NCBI RefSeq assembly: GCF_033095865.1
Contig: NZ_AP019365.1
Span: 3,631,501-3,695,500, forward strand
Source: Pseudomonas sp. KU43P
GTDB lineage: Bacteria > Pseudomonadota > Gammaproteobacteria > Pseudomonadales > Pseudomonadaceae
Direction of reading: 5' to 3'
DNA: 64,000 nucleotides
The notes beneath the pieces are model-generated. The model searched no databases. It saw only the letters and a list, made by a program, of their open reading frames with translations, and was not told the origin of the DNA. Position 1 is the stretch's first letter, and each line of letters starts with the position of its first letter. A program made the position numbers and the translations under genes. Below, in pieces: positions 33,225 to 43,033 of this stretch.

Positions 33225-35351
33225 ATGTCCCGTATCTTCAAGCTTCACCCCCTGGCGGCCTGCCTGGCCGTGACCTTCCCAGCCTTGGCCGACGAACAGC
33301 ACAGCACGGTGCTGGCACTGCCCTCCACGGCCGTTACCGATACCCGAGATGAACAGCACATCGACCTGACCACGCCGACCCCGGCCGGTTCGCGGCTGAA
33401 CCTCAGCGCCCTGGAAACCCCTGCCAGCACCAGCAGCCTCAGCGCCGCAGAAATCGAGCAGCGCAACAACCTCACCGTGCAGGACGCTGTCACCCGCTCG
33501 CCCGGCATCACCTTCATCGGCAGCCCAGGCGATGGCGGCACCGGCCTGTCGGCGCGGGGGTTCACCGGGCATGGCTCGGTGATGACGCTGTTCGACGGCG
33601 CGCGCCTGTACACCGGCGCCGGCACCCAGACCTTCCCGGTCGACCCGTGGATGGTCGAGCGCATCGATGTCATTCGTGGCCCGGCCTCGGTGCTGTATGG
33701 CGAAGGCGCCACCGGCGCGGTGATCAACGTGGTCCCGAAAAAGCCCTTCGCCGGTGACATCCACAACCACCTGCGCCTGGGTTACGGCTCGTGGGACCGC
33801 CAGCAACTGGGCCTGGACAGCGGCGGCAGCCTTAGCGAGCGCCTGAGCTACCGCCTCACCCTCAACCAGCAGGCCGGCAACGGCTGGGTCGACCGCACCG
33901 ATTCACGCAGCCTGGCCCTGAGCGCCGCGCTGCGCTTCGACGCCAGCGACGACCTGAGCTTCACCCTGGCCCACGAGCGCGGCGATGCCGAGCCTGCCAA
34001 CTACTACGGCACCCCGCTGATCGACGGCCACTACCGCAGCAGCCTGCGCAACAAGAACTACAACATCCAGAACGACGTGCAGCGCTACCACGACGAATGG
34101 ACCCGCTTCACCACCGACTGGGCCATCAACGACCAGGTCAGTGCCAGCAACCAGCTCTACTACATCAAGAGCCGCCGGCACTGGCGCAATGCCGAGGACT
34201 ACAGCTGGGACGCAGACCGCGAGCAACTGCTGCGCCAGAGCTACCTGGAGATCAAGCACAACCAGGAGCAGATCGGCGACCGCCAGACCTTCACCTTCGA
34301 TCACTCGCTGTTCGGCCTGGCGAGCAAGACGATGGTCGGCGCCGAGTACAACAAGGTGCGCTTCAACGTCGACAGCAACGCACCATACAACGACGTCGGC
34401 GGCGACTACATCGACCCCTGGCAGCCGACACCGGGCGGGTTCCACAGCAACTCGCCCACGCGCCCGCAAACCCTGTCCACCACCCACACCTTCGCCCTGT
34501 TCGCCGAAAACCGCCTGCAGCTGACCGAGCGTCTGTCGCTGGTGACCGGCGTGCGCCGTGACCAGAACCACATCGACCGCGACAACCTCATCGACGACAC
34601 CCGCAGCGACCGCAGCCTGGCTGGCGGCAACTGGCGTGCGGGGTTGGTGTATGCGGTCAGTGACGACCTGTCGCTGTATGGCCAGTACTCCACCAGCGAG
34701 GACGGAGTGAACAACCTGGTCAGCCTCAGCCCAACGCAGATGAACTACGACCTGACCGAGGCGAAGCAGACCGAGCTGGGGCTCAAGCAGCGGTTCTGGG
34801 AGGGCCGTGGCGAGTGGACGTTGGCGGCCTTCCACATCGTCAAGAAGAAGCTGCTGGTGGATGACCCGATCACCCATGAAAAACAGCAGGCGGGGCAACA
34901 GACCTCCGATGGCCTCGAAGCGACGCTGGAGCTGTCCTTGCCACGGCAGTGGCAGGTGTCGGCCAATGCCGCCGTGGTGCGTGCGAAGTATGACGCGTTC
35001 GATGAGAGGGTCGGCGGTGTGCCGCAGGACCGTGCTGGTAATCGGCCGACTAACGTGCCACGGCGTACGGCCAACCTGTGGCTGAGCAAGGGGTTCGGCC
35101 AGCAGGTGGAGGCCGGGCTTGGGGCGCGTTATGTGGATGAGCGTTATGCCAACACCGCCAACACCCAAAGCGCGCCGGGGTACACCGTGGTCGATGCCAA
35201 TATCGGGTGGCAGGTGTTGCCAGATGTGCGGTTGGGGTTGCAGGTGAACAACCTGTTCGACCGCGAGTATGTGGCCTCGGCGTTCAGTGGTACGCAATGG
35301 ATCATGGGGGCGCCGCGGTCTTATTTTGCGACGGTGGATTACAGCTTCTGA
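33225..35351 (+). CDS. TonB-dependent outer-membrane receptor under cobalamin control
   Basis: The 708-residue protein has a signal peptide, a plug domain (ETPASTSSLSAAEIEQRNN, LTVQDAVTRSPGITF, ERIDVIRGPASVLYGEGATG) and a 22-strand barrel ending in Phe (YFATVDYSF). The closest layout is that of hydroxamate-siderophore receptors such as FhuA/FcuA (LFDREYVAS near the end, long barrel), not the shorter BtuB. Yet a cobalamin riboswitch controls it, so the ligand is probably a corrinoid or a cobalt complex. No adjacent TonB or binding protein. The start ATG has GTGGAAAG upstream. Confidence 0.9.
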   Translation: MSRIFKLHPLAACLAVTFPALADEQHSTVLALPSTAVTDTRDEQHIDLTTPTPAGSRLNLSALETPASTSSLSAAEIEQRNNLTVQDAVTRSPGITFIGSPGDGGTGLSARGFTGHGSVMTLFDGARLYTGAGTQTFPVDPWMVERIDVIRGPASVLYGEGATGAVINVVPKKPFAGDIHNHLRLGYGSWDRQQLGLDSGGSLSERLSYRLTLNQQAGNGWVDRTDSRSLALSAALRFDASDDLSFTLAHERGDAEPANYYGTPLIDGHYRSSLRNKNYNIQNDVQRYHDEWTRFTTDWAINDQVSASNQLYYIKSRRHWRNAEDYSWDADREQLLRQSYLEIKHNQEQIGDRQTFTFDHSLFGLASKTMVGAEYNKVRFNVDSNAPYNDVGGDYIDPWQPTPGGFHSNSPTRPQTLSTTHTFALFAENRLQLTERLSLVTGVRRDQNHIDRDNLIDDTRSDRSLAGGNWRAGLVYAVSDDLSLYGQYSTSEDGVNNLVSLSPTQMNYDLTEAKQTELGLKQRFWEGRGEWTLAAFHIVKKKLLVDDPITHEKQQAGQQTSDGLEATLELSLPRQWQVSANAAVVRAKYDAFDERVGGVPQDRAGNRPTNVPRRTANLWLSKGFGQQVEAGLGARYVDERYANTANTQSAPGYTVVDANIGWQVLPDVRLGLQVNNLFDREYVASAFSGTQWIMGAPRSYFATVDYSF

Positions 35352-35366
35352 TTTGATTTGGCTGTA

Positions 35367-35448
35367 CTGGCCCTATCGCCGGCAAGCCGGCTCCCACAGG
35401 TGCTCCCACTGCATTCGAAATCAGTGGTGCCGGCGATAGGGCCAGGCC
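35367..35448. repeat. REP pair
   Basis: One full REP copy (CTATCGCCGGCAAGCCGGCTC) and one partial inverted copy (TGCCGGCGATAGGGCC) lie between the receptor and the acyltransferase-like gene. Confidence 0.8.
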
Positions 35449-35538
35449 TCACAGCACAAAAACAACTTTCACGCCCACGCAAATTAGTTATAAGATAACG
35501 TTTCAGTTGGCAATCATTCTTACCTGCGACCCTCTCCC

Positions 35539-36705
35539 ATGACAAGCGCCGCCGCCACCCCCACCCTGCTCACCCAGCGCCTGCAGAGCATCGACGCCCT
35601 GCGCGGCCTGGTGATCCTGTTCATGCTGCTCGACCACGTACGCGAAACCTTCTTCCTGCACCGCCAGGTCAGCGACCCGATGGCCATCGACGCCACCGAC
35701 CCCTCGCTGTTCGTCAGCCGTACCCTGGCCCACCTCTGCGCCCCCGTGTTCGTCCTGCTCACCGGCCTGTCGGCCTGGCTGTATGGCGAGAAATACCAGG
35801 GCCGCAGCGATGTCTCGGCCTTCCTGTTCAAACGCGGCCTGTTCCTGGTGGCACTGGAATTCACCCTGGTGAACTTTGCCTGGACATTCCAACTCCCGCC
35901 CAGCGTGATCTACCTGCAAGTGATCTGGGCGATTGGCATCAGCATGATCGCGCTGTCGTTGCTGGTGTGGCTGCCACGCCCCGCGCTGGTGGCGCTGGGC
36001 GCCCTGATCGTCGCCGGCCACAACCTGCTCGATGGCGTGCACTTCGGCGTGGCGTCGGCGATGCATGTGCCGTGGGCGATCCTGCATGACCGTGGCTGGC
36101 TGGAGGCCTCCGAGCACCTGCGCCTGCGCACCTCGTACCCGGTGTTGCCGTGGATCGGCGTGATTGCCTTGGGCTACGGCCTCGGCCCCTGGTTCGCCCG
36201 TGGCAGCGCTGCGCAACAGCGCCAGCATCAACTGCTGCTGGCCGGCGTCATCGCCCTGCTCGGCTTCATGGTGCTGCGCATCCAGAACGGCTACGGCGAA
36301 GCCCCGTGGAGCGGCTACCCGACCCTGACGCAAACCCTGATGAGTTTCTTCAACATCACCAAATACCCGCCGTCGCTGCTGTTCCTGGCCCTGACCCTGG
36401 GCTGCGGCCTGCTGTTGCTGCGCGCCTTCGAACGCGCAGGGCAAGCGCGCTGGATCAACGCCCTGGCCGTGTTCGGCGCGGCGCCGATGTTCTTCTACCT
36501 GCTGCACCTGTACGTGCTGAAGCTGCTGTACCTGGCCAGCGTCGCGCTGCTGGGCCACAACCACGGCGACTACTTTGGCTTCGACAGCATCGCCGCAGTG
36601 TGGCTGACCGCCGCACTGCTGGCCGTGGCGCTGTACCTGCCGGTGCGCGGGTTCGCCCGGCTCAAGGCGCGCCGGCGCGACATCGCCTGGCTCAAGTACC
36701 TGTGA
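35539..36705 (+). CDS. DUF1624 / heparan-alpha-glucosaminide acetyltransferase-like membrane protein
   Basis: The 388-residue protein has about ten membrane helices. It starts with TQRLQSIDALRGLVILFMLL, the hallmark of membrane acyltransferase-like proteins, with His in LLDHVRETFFLH. FNITKYPPSLLFLALTLG and FFYLLHLYVLKLLYL are typical of the DUF1624/YeiB-like group. The substrate is unknown. It lies between the two cobalamin riboswitches but has no riboswitch itself, so a link with corrinoids is only positional. Confidence 0.85.
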   Translation: MTSAAATPTLLTQRLQSIDALRGLVILFMLLDHVRETFFLHRQVSDPMAIDATDPSLFVSRTLAHLCAPVFVLLTGLSAWLYGEKYQGRSDVSAFLFKRGLFLVALEFTLVNFAWTFQLPPSVIYLQVIWAIGISMIALSLLVWLPRPALVALGALIVAGHNLLDGVHFGVASAMHVPWAILHDRGWLEASEHLRLRTSYPVLPWIGVIALGYGLGPWFARGSAAQQRQHQLLLAGVIALLGFMVLRIQNGYGEAPWSGYPTLTQTLMSFFNITKYPPSLLFLALTLGCGLLLLRAFERAGQARWINALAVFGAAPMFFYLLHLYVLKLLYLASVALLGHNHGDYFGFDSIAAVWLTAALLAVALYLPVRGFARLKARRRDIAWLKYL

Positions 36706-36748
36706 TTTAGCGTTTCACCCGGCGGCCCGATGGTCTACCATGCCGCCC

Positions 36749-36917
36749 GCCGGTTTCCACCACGGAACTAACAGGGAATCCCAGGCCCGCCCAGGCGTGC
36801 CAAACGGAACTGCCCCCGCAACTGTAGGTGCCGAGCCCGCTCCATCGATGCCACTGGGTCAGCCGACCCGGGAAGGCCGGGGCCGGGCGACGACGCACCA
36901 GTCAGGAGACCTGCCGG
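36749..36917 (+). ncRNA. Cobalamin riboswitch ahead of BtuCD-like operon
   Basis: Conserved elements appear in order: ACAGGGAATCCC (36772-36783), the core CTGCCCCCGCAACTGTAGGT (36810-36829), GCCACTGGGTC and CGGGAAGGCC, and GCACCAGTCAGGAGACCTGCC (36896-36916). It lies about 125 bp before the permease start. This is the second corrinoid-sensing leader within 4 kb. Confidence 0.93.
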
Positions 36918-37042
36918 CCCACATTCACCAACCGGCGGGGTGTCCGGGATTGGCCATTGGTGCTGCCCTGCTGTATGCCAGGGCTCGGCGATGCCTGTCC
37001 GTGGGTTCCTTGCGAGAACTGCCCGATAGGAGATCGCCCTGC

Positions 37043-38065
37043 ATGCAGCCCCGTTTCGCCACACTGCTCACCGGGCTGGCCCTGGTCACCCTGCTGGCGG
37101 CCGTGCTGGCCGGTACGGCCATTGGCGAAACCGCGCTGTCGCCGCGGCTGGTCTGCCAGGTGCTGGCCAACCACCTGTGGCAAGCCGGCTACCCGATCGA
37201 CCCGATCGACGCCGGCATCGTCTGGAACTATCGCTTGCCCCGCACCCTCGTCGCCGCTGCCTGCGGGGCCGGGCTTGCGACGTGCGGGGTGATACTCCAG
37301 GCCCTGCTGCGCAATCCACTGGCCGAGCCCTACCTGCTCGGCTTGTCGGCGGGCGCCTCGACCGGTGCGGTGCTGGTCGGCCTGCTCGGTGTGGGCAGTG
37401 CGGCCCTGAGCCTGTCCGCCGGCGCCTTCATCGGCGCCGTGGCGGCTTTCGCCCTGGTGCTGCTGTTGGCCCGTGCGGCCGGCCCGAACAGCCACAACGC
37501 CCAAGTGATTCTCGCGGGCATCGCCGGCTCGCAACTGTTCAACGCCATCACCGCGTTCCTCATCACCAAGTCCGCCACTGCCGAACAGGCGCGGGGCATT
37601 CTCTTCTGGCTGCTGGGCAACCTCAGCGGTGTGCGCTGGCCGTCGGTGTGGCTGGCACTGCCCGCGGCGCTGTTCGGCTTGCTGGTGTGCCTGTGGCAGC
37701 GCCGTGCACTGGATGCCTTCACCTTCGGCGCCGACTCGGCGGCGTCGCTGGGCGTTGCCGTGCGCCGCACGCAATTGCTGCTGGTGAGCTGCGCCGCGCT
37801 GGTGACGGCGGTGATGGTGTCCATCGTCGGTGCCATCGGCTTTGTCGGGCTGGTGATTCCCCATGCCTTGCGCCTGCTGCTCGGCCCCGGCCACAACCGC
37901 CTGTTGCCAGCCAGTGCGCTGGGAGGGGCATTGTTCCTGATGGCTGCTGATGTGCTGTCGCGCACGTTGATTGCAGGGCAGGTGATCCCGGTGGGCGTGG
38001 TCACCGCGCTGATCGGCGCACCGGTCTTTGCCCTGATCCTGGTCAGCCGCCGGGGGCAGCCATGA
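37043..38065 (+). CDS. BtuC/FecD-type ABC permease
   Basis: The 340-residue inner-membrane protein belongs to the BtuC/FhuB/FecCD family: NYRLPRTLVAAACGAGLATCG, LLRNPLAEPYLLGLSAGAS, GAIGFVGLVIPHALRLLLG and VTALIGAPVFALIL. It carries about ten helices. Under a cobalamin riboswitch, with an ATPase overlapping by four bases, it is the channel of a corrinoid or cobalt-chelate importer. AGGAG precedes the ATG at 37043. No binding protein is encoded nearby. Confidence 0.9.
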   Translation: MQPRFATLLTGLALVTLLAAVLAGTAIGETALSPRLVCQVLANHLWQAGYPIDPIDAGIVWNYRLPRTLVAAACGAGLATCGVILQALLRNPLAEPYLLGLSAGASTGAVLVGLLGVGSAALSLSAGAFIGAVAAFALVLLLARAAGPNSHNAQVILAGIAGSQLFNAITAFLITKSATAEQARGILFWLLGNLSGVRWPSVWLALPAALFGLLVCLWQRRALDAFTFGADSAASLGVAVRRTQLLLVSCAALVTAVMVSIVGAIGFVGLVIPHALRLLLGPGHNRLLPASALGGALFLMAADVLSRTLIAGQVIPVGVVTALIGAPVFALILVSRRGQP

Positions 38066-38850
38066 CCGCCATGACCGCGCCGCAGCTTGCGCCCCTCGCC
38101 TGCCAGGGCCTGAACTTTCAGTTGGCGGGCAATTCGGTGCTGCGGGGGGTCGAGCTGAGCGTGAGGCCGGGTGAAACCCTCGGCATCGTCGGCCCCAACG
38201 GCTCTGGCAAATCGTCCTTGCTCAAGCTTCTGGCCGGGCTGCGCACCCCGCACAGCGGCAGCGTGCAGCTGCTCGGCGAGCCCATCGCACGCCTGCCCCG
38301 GCGGCGTATCGCCCAGGCCCTGGCGCTGGTCGAGCAGCAGGCCGACACCCTCGATGCCATTCGCGTATTCGACGCCGTGGCCCTGGGCCGCACGCCGTGG
38401 CTGTCGGCGTTGGCACCGTTCTCCAGCAATGACCGCGCGATCGTCGACCAGGCCCTGGCCGATGTCGATGCCACGCACCTGCGCACACGCCTCTGGGGGT
38501 CGTTGTCCGGCGGTGAACGCCAACGCGTGCACATCGCCCGCGCCCTGGCCCAGCGGCCCCAGGTGCTGCTGCTCGATGAGCCGACCAATCACCTGGATAT
38601 CCAGCACCAGCTCAGCCTGCTGCAGCAGGTCCAGGCACTGCCGGTGACTACCCTGGTCGCCCTGCACGACCTCAACCAGGCACTGACCTGCGACCGTGTG
38701 GCAGTGCTCGATCAGGGCCAGCTGGTCGCCCTCGGCAAACCGCTCCAGGTGCTCACCCCCGAGCGCCTGCTGAGCACCTTCGGCGTGCACGCCCATTACC
38801 TCATCGACCCCTTCGACGGCGCGCACATTCTGCGTTTGCGCGCCCCCTGA
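38062..38850 (+). CDS. BtuD/FecE-type ABC ATPase
   Basis: The 262-residue protein has Walker A (GPNGSGKSS), signature (LSGGERQRVHIARAL), Walker B (LLLDEPTNHLD) and H-loop (VALHDLNQAL). It energises the BtuC-like permease, whose gene overlaps its start. DxIRVFDAVALGRTPW matches the family that imports siderophores and B12. The stop is followed after 16 bp by an OprD porin in the same direction. Confidence 0.92.
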   Translation: MTAMTAPQLAPLACQGLNFQLAGNSVLRGVELSVRPGETLGIVGPNGSGKSSLLKLLAGLRTPHSGSVQLLGEPIARLPRRRIAQALALVEQQADTLDAIRVFDAVALGRTPWLSALAPFSSNDRAIVDQALADVDATHLRTRLWGSLSGGERQRVHIARALAQRPQVLLLDEPTNHLDIQHQLSLLQQVQALPVTTLVALHDLNQALTCDRVAVLDQGQLVALGKPLQVLTPERLLSTFGVHAHYLIDPFDGAHILRLRAP

Positions 38851-38866
38851 CCTGGAAGTTGCCACC

Positions 38867-40210
38867 ATGCCGTTGCGCCCCTGCGCCCTGCTGCTCGCCA
38901 GCACCGTACTACCCGCTACCGCGCTGGCCGACTCCGCGCAATCGCAAAGCCGCGGGTTGGTCGAAGACAGCAGCTGGAGCCTGCTCAACCGCACCGTATA
39001 CGACCAGCGTGACTACAAGCACGGCGGGCGCAACAGCGCCGCCCGCAATGCCTACAAGCCGCGCAGCGAACGCAATGGCATGGCCGAGGAATGGGCCTAC
39101 GGTTTGATGGGCACGTTCCAGTCCGGTTTTACCCAGGGCCTGATTGGGGTGGGTGTGGATGCCCATGCCTACCTGGGCGTGCAGCTCGACAGCGGCGGCG
39201 GCCGGGCCGGCAAGGCGCGGTTGCTGGGCGTGGACAATGATGGCCACTCGAAGAATGCATACAGCCGTGGCGGTGCGGCAGTGAAATTGCGCGCGTCCAA
39301 TACGGTGTTGTCCTACGGCGAGCAACGGGTGAAGACGCCAGTGTTCAGCTCTTCCGACAGCCGCCTGCTGCCCGAAACGGCGACCGGGCTCTTCCTCAGC
39401 AGCAACGAGATCGACACGCTGAAACTGGTCGCGGGCCACTTCAACGAAAGCACCGACCGTAACGCCTCGAGCCATGACCAGGGCTTCGTGGTGAACTACT
39501 CGAACGGCCCCCAAGGCAATAGCTTCGAGCTTGCCGGCCTGGTATGGAACCCCGGTGCCGCATTCAGCGCCAGCCTGTATACCTCGCGCTATGAAGACAC
39601 CTGGAACCAGCACTACCTCGGCAGCACACTGACCCGTGCACTGGACGACCGCCGCAGCCTGAGCCTGGACCTGAACCTGTACCGCACCACCGATACCGGC
39701 AAGGCCCTTTCCGGGCGCATCGACAACACCACCTGGAGCCTGGTCTCGCGCTACAGCCAGGGGGCGCATACCTTCAGCCTCGGCTGGCAGCAGGTCGACG
39801 GCAACACCCCATTCGACTACGTGACCCGCGGGGCGATCTACCTGACCAACGCGGTGCAGATGTCCGATTTCAACGCACCGAACGAGAAGTCATGGCAGGC
39901 GCGTTATGACCTGAACATGGGCGCTTACGGGGTACCGGGCCTGAACCTGACGGCGCTGTACGTGCGCGGCTTCGAGATCGATGGCAGCCATGTCGACCCC
40001 AACGGCGGCTATGCCTACCTGGGTTATAGCAAGGGTGGCAAACACTGGGAACGGGATTTGGAGGCGCGCTATGTGGTGCAGAGCGGCAAGGCCAAGGGCA
40101 CGACCTTTTCGTTGCGGCATAATTTGCATCGGGGTAATACGGCGCAGGCGGAGCTGGATGGTGACCAGATCCGCCTGGCAGTGGAGTGGCCGTTGAGCGG
40201 CGGGTTCTGA
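38867..40210 (+). CDS. OprD-family porin in the corrinoid-controlled operon
   Basis: The 447-residue protein has a signal peptide (ALLLASTVLPATALAD). The mature start QSRGLVEDSSWSLLNRTVYD and internal GTFQSGFTQGLIGVGVDAHA and SKGGKHWERDLEARYVVQSG are OprD-family signatures. It ends in Phe (EWPLSGGF). It starts 16 bp after the ATPase gene, so the riboswitch probably controls it too. OprD proteins usually take up small carboxylates or amino acids, so a role with corrinoids, their lower ligands or precursors is an open question. Confidence 0.9.
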   Translation: MPLRPCALLLASTVLPATALADSAQSQSRGLVEDSSWSLLNRTVYDQRDYKHGGRNSAARNAYKPRSERNGMAEEWAYGLMGTFQSGFTQGLIGVGVDAHAYLGVQLDSGGGRAGKARLLGVDNDGHSKNAYSRGGAAVKLRASNTVLSYGEQRVKTPVFSSSDSRLLPETATGLFLSSNEIDTLKLVAGHFNESTDRNASSHDQGFVVNYSNGPQGNSFELAGLVWNPGAAFSASLYTSRYEDTWNQHYLGSTLTRALDDRRSLSLDLNLYRTTDTGKALSGRIDNTTWSLVSRYSQGAHTFSLGWQQVDGNTPFDYVTRGAIYLTNAVQMSDFNAPNEKSWQARYDLNMGAYGVPGLNLTALYVRGFEIDGSHVDPNGGYAYLGYSKGGKHWERDLEARYVVQSGKAKGTTFSLRHNLHRGNTAQAELDGDQIRLAVEWPLSGGF

Positions 40211-40237
40211 ATGACCTGGCGTTGCGCACGCCTTGCT

Positions 40238-40334
40238 CTGTGGGAGCCAGCTTGCCGGCGATAAGGTCGCGCCAGACAAAGCCGTTTTGATGCGGCTGTT
40301 CGGGCCCTATCGCCGGCAAGCCGGCTCTCACAGG
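40238..40334. repeat. REP pair
   Basis: Two opposite REP cores (GCCAGCTTGCCGGCGATAAG and CTATCGCCGGCAAGCCGGCTC) lie between the convergent porin and adhP genes. Confidence 0.85.
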
Positions 40335-40383
40335 GACATCATGGCAATCAACCCCTGTTGCATTCAAAGCATGTGGGGGTGGC

Positions 40384-41394
40384 TCAACCCTCGAAGTTGA
40401 TCACCATGCGGCCCTTGATCTTGCCTTCCAGCATCTCGTCGAAAATGTCGTTGATGTCTTCGATCGGGCGCAGCGTCACCTTGGGCACCACCTTACCTTG
40501 CGCGGCAAATTCGAAGGCTTCGACCAAGTCTTGACGCGTACCGACCAGCGACCCCACCACTTCGATGCCATCGAGCACCAGCCGTGGAATATCCAGGCTC
40601 ATGGCCTCGGACGGCAGCCCCACGGCCACCAGCCGCCCACCTGCGCGCAGCGCATCCACCGCCGAGTTGAAGGCGCTTTTCGAAACCGCCGTGACCACCG
40701 CCGCATGGGCACCGCCGGTCTTTTCCTGAACGATCTTCGCCACATCCTCGCTGCGCGGGTTGAGCACCAGGTCGGCGCCCATCTCGCGGGCGAACGCGAG
40801 CTGCTCGTCATTCACATCGATCGCGATAACCCGGGCATTGAAGACGTTCTTCGCGTATTGCAGGGCCAGGTTGCCCAGGCCACCCAACCCATAGATGGCA
40901 ACCCACTGCCCCGGGCGGATGTTGGAGGATTTGACGGCCTTGTACGTGGTCACCCCGGCACAGGTGATGCTGCTGGCCGCTGCCGAGTCGAGGCCATCCG
41001 GTACTTTCACCGCGTAGTCGGCCACCACGATGCACGATTCGGCCATGCCGCCGTCCACGGTGTAACCGGAGTTCTTCACCTCGCGGCACAGCGTCTCGTT
41101 TCCGCTGTTGCAGTACTCGCAGTGCCCGCAACCCTGATAGAACCACGCCACGCTGGCCCGGTCGCCCGGCTTTAGCGACGTCACCCCTGGCCCGACCTCG
41201 ACCACGACACCAATCCCCTCGTGGCCGAGCACCACGCCGGTCTTGTCGCCGAAATCGCCATTTTTCACATGCAAGTCGGTGTGACAGACACCGCAGCACT
41301 GCATCCTCAGCAACGCTTCACCGTGCCCCAGCGGCCGAAGTGTCTTTTCCACCACCTCGACGCGGCGCCCTTTGGCAACAACTGCAGCTTTCAT
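40384..41394 (-). CDS. adhP: Zinc-dependent alcohol dehydrogenase
   Basis: The 336-residue enzyme oxidises primary alcohols such as ethanol with NAD. Catalytic zinc ligands are in [10 protein letters not shown] and GHEGIGVV, the structural zinc cysteines in [15 protein letters not shown], and the dinucleotide motif is [10 protein letters not shown]. Length and order match AdhP of the medium-chain family. It is cytoplasmic and monocistronic. The gene upstream on the same strand is a WYL regulator about 95 bp away. Confidence 0.94.
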   Translation of the reverse strand: MKAAVVAKGRRVEVVEKTLRPLGHGEALLRMQCCGVCHTDLHVKNGDFGDKTGVVLGHEGIGVVVEVGPGVTSLKPGDRASVAWFYQGCGHCEYCNSGNETLCREVKNSGYTVDGGMAESCIVVADYAVKVPDGLDSAAASSITCAGVTTYKAVKSSNIRPGQWVAIYGLGGLGNLALQYAKNVFNARVIAIDVNDEQLAFAREMGADLVLNPRSEDVAKIVQEKTGGAHAAVVTAVSKSAFNSAVDALRAGGRLVAVGLPSEAMSLDIPRLVLDGIEVVGSLVGTRQDLVEAFEFAAQGKVVPKVTLRPIEDINDIFDEMLEGKIKGRMVINFEG

Positions 41395-41490
41395 GAATGC
41401 CTCCTTGTTTACCTGAGTGAGCTTGAGTTGAAGGCTTCAGCATAGAGGCGATTCGTGCGAACGGATTGCTTCAGGTCAAAAAGCGGCTTC

Positions 41491-42369
41491 TCAGTCGAGG
41501 CTCAACCATGGTTTCAGCGCTGCCCGGTTGGCCAGCACCAACTGCTGGGCCTCTGGCCTTGCATCATGCATGCTCGGGTTCACATGGAAGCGCCGCACAA
41601 CATACTTGGCCAACGCCAATGAGCTAGGCACCACCAGGTGGCCATCGACCATGCCGTAATCCACTTCGATGATCGCCTGCTGGGCATCCGTCAGCCGCTC
41701 GTCGGGCTTGAAGATCACATCGATCGGCGTATTCCATTCCACATCGAGGTCCATGCCGTTTTCGGTTTCTTCATCACGCAGCTCCGGCACGCCACGGAAA
41801 CGGCTGAGCACAAAGTCGCGGTACTTGCCGTTCTTCTCGCAATACGCCCGCACATGCCAGCGCATGCCGGTGTACACCAGCGTGTGGGGAGCGATGGTGC
41901 GCCCTTCCAGCGCCGGGCTGTTGAACGACACGTAGTCGATATCCAGGCGCCGCTTCTCCCGGCAGGCCTTGAGCAGCGGGCGCAGCACCTCGGGCTTCAC
42001 CGAGCGGTCTGGCACCTTGAGCACTTCGGTGTGCCCGTAGGCCAAGGCCAGGCCCTCGATATGCGGCGCACGCTCGTTGTTCTGGTTGAGCAGGTCCAGG
42101 TAGGCGCTGGCGCTGTCATCGATGAACAGCGGTTTGAACTGGCGGGTTGGCACATAACCCTTTATCTGCTTGTCGTAGACCAGGTTCTTCGACGCGTAGT
42201 CGTTGATGTAGGTGTTGATGTCCTTGGACGCCTGCTGCCGGCTGATACCGAAGCTTTGCATCAAGTGATTGGTCGTCAGCCGCCCCTCCCACCAGACCAC
42301 CGTTTCGATCAGGCGGTAGCGCAAGGCCAGGTCCCAGCGGGTCTGTTCCATTCGTTGCGTGCGTTTCAT
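41491..42369 (-). CDS. WYL-domain transcriptional regulator (BrxR/CapW-like layout)
   Basis: The 292-residue protein has an N-terminal winged helix (ALRYRLIETVVWWEGRLTTN, FGISRQQASKDINTYI), a central WYL domain (IDYVSFNSPALEGRTIAPHT, GMRWHVRAYCEKNGKYRDFVLSR) and a C-terminal extension. This order is shared with BrxR and CapW regulators that repress phage-defence operons in response to damage or ligands. It is divergent from the small coiled-coil gene at 42710 with a 340-bp gap, and 1.8 kb from the accessory island. Whether it controls the island, adhP or neither cannot be decided. Confidence 0.88.
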   Translation of the reverse strand: MKRTQRMEQTRWDLALRYRLIETVVWWEGRLTTNHLMQSFGISRQQASKDINTYINDYASKNLVYDKQIKGYVPTRQFKPLFIDDSASAYLDLLNQNNERAPHIEGLALAYGHTEVLKVPDRSVKPEVLRPLLKACREKRRLDIDYVSFNSPALEGRTIAPHTLVYTGMRWHVRAYCEKNGKYRDFVLSRFRGVPELRDEETENGMDLDVEWNTPIDVIFKPDERLTDAQQAIIEVDYGMVDGHLVVPSSLALAKYVVRRFHVNPSMHDARPEAQQLVLANRAALKPWLSLD

Positions 42370-42709
42370 CCAGGCTCCTGCACTGTGTGCAAAGCAGATT
42401 GATGTGTCGCCAAATCCTACGTGTCAGGCAACACGCGAATCAAGGTGCAACGCATATGTAAAGAAAATAGGCACATGCGCCGCACGATTGCCGTTTAGAA
42501 ATGCCAGCGCCTTGATCAGCCACAAGCCACGGTACTCGGTAGCTGCACCGCCTATCGCGATATCAAAATGCCTTCTCCATTGATTACGACCTGCCCCCAG
42601 GACCTGTACCATTCCTTTACCTGTACAAGTCACCATTATCGACATGTAATTTTAATGGACATATCTTCCTACTTACCGGCACTAAGCCACTAGTCAAGGA
42701 AGCCTTACC
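42370..42709. other. Intergenic region with a doubtful 73-codon minus-strand ORF
   Basis: The 340-bp gap between the WYL regulator and the coiled-coil gene should hold both promoters. A minus-strand frame (42424-42645) could code for 73 residues, but I see neither a domain nor a good ribosome site. The stretch is clearly more AT-rich than its flanks, which fits a promoter region. Confidence 0.4.
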
Positions 42710-42955
42710 ATGGAAGCGCTCGAAATCACCCTGCTGGGCGTCACCGGCACCACCCTACTGCTGCAAGGCCTGCAGCATGCCCGCCTGGGCGATATCTGGA
42801 ACCTATTGAAAAGCGACCGCGACCTGGAGCGCACCGCACGCATCCATGAACAGGAAAACACCGAGCTGCGCTCCGCCCTTCGTGCCGAACGCGAGCACGT
42901 GAGCCAGCTGCAGCGCCAGGTTCACCTGTTGATGGGGCTTATCCCCGAAGCCTGA
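42710..42955 (+). CDS. Small protein with hydrophobic start and coiled coil (81 aa)
   Basis: The first 22 residues are hydrophobic (EITLLGVTGTTLLLQGLQ), followed by a charged coiled coil (ARIHEQENTELRSALRAERE, HVSQLQRQVHLL). This suggests a membrane-attached oligomeric helper protein. No family is recognised. AAGGAAG lies about 11 bases before the ATG. The next gene starts 78 bp later on the same strand. Confidence 0.75.
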   Translation: MEALEITLLGVTGTTLLLQGLQHARLGDIWNLLKSDRDLERTARIHEQENTELRSALRAEREHVSQLQRQVHLLMGLIPEA

Positions 42956-43033
42956 GGGCATGCCGGCCAGCCCTCATCGCTTTTGCCATGACACTGTGTT
43001 TACCTATCCACGCACTCACCCGGGAAGCCACCC

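Noticed and set aside
42424..42645. 73-codon minus-strand frame between the WYL regulator and the coiled-coil gene
   Set aside because: No ribosome site, no domain and an AT-rich promoter-like composition; more likely intergenic.
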